Source: Pseudofabraea citricarpa (lineage: Eukaryota; Ascomycota; Leotiomycetes; Helotiales; Dermateaceae). From it: DNA of 64,000 bases. The position numbers and the translations under genes were made by a program. Under the pieces are notes generated by a model. That model was not told the DNA's origin. It searched no databases and was given only the letters and a program-made list of their open reading frames with translations. The DNA is taken from NCBI GenBank assembly GCA_029641185.1, contig JAPWGK010000005.1, positions 372,001 through 436,000 on the forward strand. Reading direction: 5' to 3'. Positions 58,183-64,000 of the stretch are shown here, one piece after another; the first letter of the stretch is position 1; each line of letters begins with the position of its first letter.

Positions 58183-59473
58183 AGGAGCGAGATGAGGTGC
58201 GAGAGGGGGGATGGTGGGTAGGTGGGTGGTTGTGATGGTGAAGTTGAGGTTGATGTTGTGATGTTGTGAATTTTGGGAGGAGAGAGGGAAGGGAAGAGGA
58301 AGGCGAAGTGGTGGTGGTTCGTGATGAGATGATATTATTGTACTGCAACCCTTTACCGTAGACAGGATTGGTAGTGAGCGACTTGTTTGTCTGGGCTCTT
58401 GACGCAGATCAGTTACAAGCTACCTCCAAAGTAAATTCCGATTCAGGAACGCTGTACGCTTGCAGTGACATCCCTGAAGCATTTGGTCTTGAGCCACACC
58501 CAACGATTGGCTGACAGCTGCCTGTTCGTGAGCGTCTGGTATTTTTGGAATGAGGCAGGGCAGTTGGTTGCCAGATGCTGATTCGAACTGACGCGTTTTG
58601 GAGAGAGAGGGGGCGCTGAAAGAACATCGCCGACTTCCTACGGTGAACTCGGTGCGAGGGTCATCGATCATCGATCATCTTCTCAGCTGACTGACTGACT
58701 ACAACTGCTCCATCAATCCGCAGCACAGCAGCAACAGCAACAACAACAATAGCTTCAACAAGCCCAAGCCAGATCATCTCCGCCCAGAAGCCCAACGCCA
58801 CATCAGTCGCCGCCGGAACTCGGTGCTACCGGTACAGTACAGTACAGCGCAGCCATGACCACTGCCACTTCCACCTCCACTTCCAACTCTCAGCAACATC
58901 TATTATTCACCATCACATCACATCCATCACCAGCAAGAGGCAAAATCCGAGAACCAAGGCGAATGGGAAGGCGGGAAGGCGGAGCCAAAGTCAAAGAGCC
59001 GTCTCCTACAGCACGATTCCGGGGAAACCTGTGGACAACTGCTGCTGCTGCACGACATCCTTCTCTAACATGTGAAGTTCAGATTGTGTGAGGCCAAGAC
59101 CTGTTCCCACGAGTCCAGTCCAGTAGTCCAGATCCCTTCTGTCTACACTGGGTTTGGCCATGGATGGATGGATGGATTCATGGTCCCAGAGTGCTGAGAC
59201 ACCACACACACACACACTCTCCCGTCCAAAGTTCATCCTGCTACAATACATAGCCTTCAAAGCTTCCCAACAACAATGCCCTCCAGAAGCAGGACCAGAA
59301 GCAGAACCCGCTATTCTGCGACGGTGTCGTCTTCGCATACGGAACAATTCATGGCTTTTTTTTTGCGAGTGAGAGCTGAGCAAGAGGTTGGCTTTCTCCG
59401 TCCCGTTGGCCAATCACGAAGAGCTGCTTTGGCCCTCGATGGTGCTCACCGATTTGAAGGTACTGTACTTCCA

Positions 59474-59476
<3 letters not shown>

Positions 59477-59505
<29 letters not shown>
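59477..59505. repeat. (CT)n dinucleotide tract
   Basis: About fourteen CT repeats in noncoding DNA. Confidence 0.9.
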
Positions 59506-59508
<3 letters not shown>

Positions 59509-60086
59509 AGCCCTATTCTATTGCTCTACTTCATCCACGGTGCGGTGGCTTGTTTTTACGTACTGTACTGTATGTCCATGTCACCTCGCCATGTGCCATC
59601 CCGGTCGTCTCGTGATATCATGTGCTGCGAAAGCCTGTATTCCACAGCCTCAACTACCTAGGTACAAGCTCGATGCTAGATCTACGGAAAGATAGAGATA
59701 CTATATCGGCCTGAAAAGCTGCACTATTGAAATGGCAGAAACCACATCTCAGCTAAGAGGGACAACGGGAGTCCTAGCATGTTGGCGGAAACATTCTGCC
59801 GGGAAGTTGTCTCACCAGAATCTCCGTGGATTTCAGCAGGAGTAAGCGGTCCTAAAGCAATTCTAGAAAAGAACTAAGGTTGGGAATCGTGTTCATCTGA
59901 AATTCAATATAATATTAAAGAGTAATAATATGGTCATTGCTCGCTTACCAGCACCACATTGATGTTTGCCATCAAGTCAAGGGAAGTATTGCATATCTCT
60001 GGATACGAGAGAAAGCCATCTATCGAGATTTCATCTTCTAGCAGCCAAGCATAAGAGCTTCGTCCCGCCTGCCTCAACACCTTGTT

Positions 60087-61106
60087 TCATGAAAGGATGG
60101 CGATAGCCGAAGCGTAGCTGACAGAGGAATCAGATATCTCCTCCACCTCACTGCTCCTCTCATACCGAACAAACTTGAACCTCCCTCCCTTACCATCTTG
60201 CTCCAGAATCTCCAGAGCAGCCATCACAACCCCGATCGGATGTCTGCCACAAACAGTATTGCCTGTCTCCTTCAGGTTGTCCAGGAAGGCTGCATGCTTG
60301 CCGGTCTCGACGGCATCCATGGCGAGCTTGTCTAAGCGGCCAATACTCTCATGGATTGGTGGGTCTGTAGGATCTGCATCTCTCCGTTTCAAGCTATAGC
60401 CACTCTTGCCTCCGGGCAGGTAATACGTATATTGAAATCGCAAACCCCAATGACAGAAATCCGAGCTGACGACGAACACCGAACTCGGGTCTGCGAGGTA
60501 GGGAGCGAGGATGGCACCGTATTCCTTCTCGGCAGAGGCAGAGGTATTCCCAACTAGGATGGGGATAAGCGGTGGAAAGTCAGCGGGAGAAGAGAACTGC
60601 TGCGAGAGCATCTTGTAGATATACGGGATGTGCATCTCCATGCTATGTTCCGCCTCGTCTGCATCCGTCGACATCCTGTCGAACTTCCCAGTGGCCTGCA
60701 GCTTTCCAATCGTCTCTCTATCCAGCTGCAGATCCCCGAGCGGCGTTGCGTATTTCGAGTGCTTGGAGAGCGCGCACCCGGGCAGGTAGAGGGCGTGCGA
60801 GGGGCCGAGGAGGAAGATGCGTTTGGCCTGCGAGAGATCGAGGGATTTGTAGGCCCATGCTGCTGCGGGACCGGAATACGAATAGCCTGCATGCCTACCC
60901 CGCGCTGTTAGTTGGATGTGAGATGGCAGATGTAGAGGGAGTCCGCTCACTCACGGCGCAATTATTACTCTTGCGCCTGCGGTGGGGAGCGGTTTGCCAT
61001 CGATTGAAGAGGGCACCTGGGATAGCCATTCGTCGAGCTCGCGAGAGAGCTTGCTGGAAGACGATGAATACCAGGAACCGGCATGGCTTGCTACTCTGGT
61101 GGTCAT
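60087..61106 (-). CDS. Memo-family protein (Mho1-like)
   Basis: Two exons, 61106-60955 and 60894-60087, with a 60-nt intron, give 319 residues, close to human MEMO1 and yeast Mho1. The family is homologous to aromatic-ring-opening dioxygenases. Metal-site phrases are in place: PHAGYSYSG across the splice junction (His52), GPSHALYLPG, EHSMEMHIPYI, SSDFCHWG and NTVCGRHPIGV, where Cys and His are conserved in Memo. Yeast Mho1 is tied to filamentous growth and human MEMO1 to cell motility and copper/iron handling; the fungal reaction is not settled. MTTRVASHAGSWYS is the typical start, which fixes the ATG at 61106. Confidence 0.93.
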
Positions 61107-61608
61107 CTTGCCGGCAGGAAATGTGCAACAGGTGATGAGAGAACAGAGAAAAGTGTAGCAGGGTGCTGGTTGTGAAGTTAACAATGTGGGGTTGATGTTG
61201 ATCTCCTTATCAGTTATCGGACCACCACGTCAGTAAGTCGTCAGCAAGGCTGCTGCACGTGATGAGGCAGCTGTTCCTTTCTCGTTGAGGATTTAGCTAG
61301 TACAGTAAAATCAATGATAGAATAATAGATCTGCAGAAGTTAGAAAAGTAGAAAACCACTGGAGGTCTCTTTGTCATCGTAGAGCATTGCTTTTGGGCCA
61401 TATTCTGCTTGTTCGCCTAACTTGGATACAGGCCAGTTCAAACGTCACGGTTGCGCAAAGGAGAAGCACAGAGCTTTCTTCTACGCAAGTAATAGAGCAG
61501 CTGTGTTTCAAGGATCGAGATTTGTTGGTCAAATAACTTAGTAGGTAACTTTAAGTACCTTTCGACGGCTTCTAAGCTTATTTAGGACCAGTAGCAATCG
61601 GGTAAATT
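61107..61608. other. Intergenic region
   Basis: Upstream DNA of the Memo gene and 3' flank of the carboxylesterase. Nothing else seen. Confidence 0.4.
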
Positions 61609-63259
61609 CTACTTTTTCAATCCATTAAAAACACCTCCCGCAATCGTTTTAACTTGCTCAAAATGGTCCTTCAACCAATTGTTCTCGAGATAAGCATAGC
61701 TCCTCGTCTGGTCGTCTTCAATGGCAAACATTGCCTTTCCTTGAGGGCCAAACCGCATAAACTTCTCGCTACTCCCCCAAGACTCCCATGGTTGTTTGCC
61801 ATTTGCGAACCCAGTCCAGATACGACCCATCTCCCGTGCTGTAGCTTTAGCACTTTCGCTCAAGAGATCATTGTCAACCACAGTTTGGTGCAAGTACAGT
61901 GCACACTGACCATGATATGGTATGCCAAGAGTCGGTCCTGGAAAAGGAGATGGCTCCTCGAAATGGTAAAGATACGTCTCGGGGTAAATAGAAGCAATCT
62001 CCAAGTTCGGATACTGGAACATCATGACACTCATTAGGAAACGCATTGCATCACGGAACTCTTCCTTTGACATTTCTGAATTATCGGGAGCGAAGCCGAA
62101 CATTTCATAGAACTGTGTCGCTTCAGATACGGAGAGGATAGCCCCAACGAGTTTCCGAAAGCTGGTTGTGTCGGCGCGCAGAATGACGGAATCGAATGTG
62201 ATTGCTTCAACTCTGCTATCTCCGAGGATTATACTTTTGCACCTTGTGGCAGCTTGCTTCTCAAACATGGACCATGTCTTCGACAGAAGTTTCCCATCTG
62301 CCATGGACCCCATAGGTGCAGGTGTGTAGTATTTGAAAACCTCCATGGGGTCCAAAGCACGCAGCTTTTCTAGTCGCTGTGCTGAAGTTTCCTCTTGAAC
62401 CCCGGACGCCTTGACGAACCCCTGCCAAGCCATCTCGAACATTTCATAGGGTAGAGGGCCAAGGTTTGGCGCAGTCCCTGACATTAGAATAGCTCGATCG
62501 AATAAGGGAGAGCCTGATAGAATGTGATGGTGTATGCTGGCACTTCCAGCACTTACACCAAAAGCCGTGACATTATCTGGATCACCACCAAAATCGCTGA
62601 TATGTTCTTGAACCCATTCAAGAGCATTGCGTTGATCAACCAGACCAAAGTTTCCGAGAGATGGCGATTCTGGGTCCTGCTCAGATGCAAGATCTTTGCT
62701 TGCTGCATAGCCTAGTGGCCCTAAGCGGTAATTGATCTGGACGAGAACAATTTGGTTTCCAGATTCTTTAGCCAACTCACAGAGGAGTTCTGGTCTATAT
62801 CTTGACACTGAGTTTGCTCCATGCGTAAAAGCTCCCCTGTCATTAAATGTTAATTGCACAGCAGAGCAAATAGATTGGATATAAGTATTATATGATGATG
62901 CTGTCGTACCCGTGAATCCAGACCATTACAGGTAACAATTCCTGCTTATTCCCATATAGAACATCACGAACGACAGTAACGTTCAAGTTCAGGCACTTGA
63001 ACTCATCATCTCCTGGTGTGGGATCAACTGCGCCTGTGGAAACAAGAGAAGTGCGAGCGGTTTGCACGCATCTGGGGCCAAAGGCCGTTGCATCATAAGG
63101 CGAATTGAGTGAATGCCTTGTCTTACTGTGAGTCCAGCGTTTGTCGACAGTGGCATATGGGATGCCACGGAAGAGTGCAAGTCCGCGTGTTTCATCGAGC
63201 TCTCCAACGACTGTCGAGTCCAACGACGGGGCAGGATGGTGGATTCTTTTGATGGACAT
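61609..63259 (-). CDS. Type-B carboxylesterase/lipase
   Basis: Two exons, 63259-62910 and 62836-61609, with a 73-nt intron, give 525 residues. The alpha/beta-hydrolase features are in order: FRGIPYA near the N-terminus, the oxyanion loop WIHGGAF across the splice site, INYRLGPLGY, the marker GNFGLVDQRNALEWV, FGGDPDNVTAFG, the nucleophile in GVSAGS (Ser212), a likely acid in GDSRVEAITFD and the catalytic His in GIPYHGQ. The usual GESAGS has Val in place of Glu here. There is no signal peptide, so it is probably intracellular. Such enzymes hydrolyse carboxylic esters; the substrate is unknown. The ATG at 63259 (MSIKRIHH) is the only reasonable start. Confidence 0.92.
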
Positions 63260-64000
63260 GCTGGCAAACAACTAATTGTCCTCGGGGAGAATCAAGCTTG
63301 TGGATACCAAATGTTGGTGACATGTTGAAGAAGCCTCGGTACGGCCGCTAGCTCAACAGTCACGTGTAAATGCTCTCCAGGCCAGGTCACGAACCTTCTC
63401 CTTTCAATTTTGCTCCATCCGCTTCATCTTGCAATATCCCTTCCTTGAACAGTACTCGAAGGGACCAACGTGTGTGAATAGTCATGAAGCTCTGGCTTTC
63501 GCTTAGTATTACGACTCTCAGCACGCAGCCACAACTGATTGAACGCGGTCGCGTAACAAGTGCAACGCGGAAAGGCACTGGAAGCATCCCTTGAGTGCAG
63601 AGCCAGCCTCATTTATGATGCAATGCTCCACATAATAGGAGAAAGAGTCAGTCACTCTTCTTCATACCACGAATTACGTGACCCTGATTGGATTTCCAGC
63701 AGCTATCTCCAGCATTGTGGATTGCCCAGAACCTGAAGATGAATCAATGCTCTGGGTTGTCAAGACATCTCAGGCTTCTCATTCAACATGACATCGCCGT
63801 ACTTTGCTGCTGATATCAATGACAGACCGAACGAAATGGTTTCAAGGAGCTTCTTGAAAAGTTGTCGTTCACGCTAAGTTTATTGGTCGCTTAGTTTGCG
63901 GCTGTTTTCAGAGTGTATCTGCACCTCTAGCCCTTGCCCAGTAGCGCCGGTTGCTTCTAGATCGCCAGTGGCAACACCTATTCGGCTTCAAACAATCTAG
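63260..64000. other. Right edge, upstream of the carboxylesterase
   Basis: No gene supported in the last 740 bases. Confidence 0.4.

Larger units (their letters stand above)
57820..60086. other. 2.3-kb intergenic region
   Basis: Upstream DNA of the syntaxin gene and 3' flank of the Memo gene. GATT repeats lie at 58157-58182 and a CT tract at 59477-59505. Open frames here are short and featureless. Confidence 0.45.

Overview
The window is genomic DNA of a filamentous ascomycete (Pezizomycotina). The genes carry short GT-AG spliceosomal introns, mostly 46-94 nt, with recognisable branch sites. Gene content is typical of this group: a medA-type conidiation regulator, an XlnR/XYR1 xylanase-cellulase activator, a HET-domain protein, an NLR-type relic, a cytochrome P450, a GPI-anchored aspartic protease and small dispersed unknown families. 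The XlnR N-terminus and overall gene style suggest Leotiomycetes, but that placement is only an inference.

Layout, left to right. 1.7-4.2 kb: medA on the minus strand with a spliced 5' leader. 4.2-15 kb: a gene desert of microsatellites and low-complexity DNA. 15.2-16.6 kb: an uncharacterised C-terminally membrane-anchored protein (-), divergent from a broken NB-ARC/TPR NLR relic at 17.0-18.8 kb (+). 19.05-19.7 kb: a stress-responsive A/B-barrel (Dabb) protein (+), then a probable decayed gene. 22.3-23.4 kb: a fungal unknown (-). 23.8-25.0 kb: a medium-chain dehydrogenase/reductase (-). 25-29 kb: gene-free, largely the xlnR upstream region. 29.0-32.2 kb: xlnR (+). 32.5 kb: a tRNA with a 64-nt intron (-). 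33.9-35.1 kb: a secreted Ala/Thr-rich protein (-). 36.6-38.5 kb: a five-exon P450 (-). 41.2-44.2 kb: a membrane-anchored ZZ zinc-finger/EF-hand protein (-), divergent from a HET-domain gene at 44.7-46.4 kb (+).

47.2-50.8 kb is the most unusual part: about 3.5 kb of some 40 or more diverged copies of one unit, with local homogenised tandem blocks (73, 87 and 138 bp periods) that give a CRISPR-like look although this is a nuclear fungal locus. 52.1-53.8 kb: a GPI-anchored yapsin-like protease (+). 54.1-54.8 kb: a conserved fungal unknown (+). 56.2-57.8 kb: a plasma-membrane syntaxin (Sso-type Qa-SNARE, -) whose reading frame continues about 126 residues past the membrane anchor with VVPG repeats. 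60.1-61.1 kb: a Memo-family protein (-). 61.6-63.3 kb: a type-B carboxylesterase (-).

The genes do not form one pathway. Two are global regulators (medA for asexual development, xlnR for plant polysaccharide degradation) with very large upstream regions. The P450, carboxylesterase, secreted protein and protease fit a saprotroph or plant-associated lifestyle. The HET gene and the dead NLR are allorecognition/innate-immunity type loci; the HET gene lies beside the repeat array and the relic beside a lineage-specific membrane protein.
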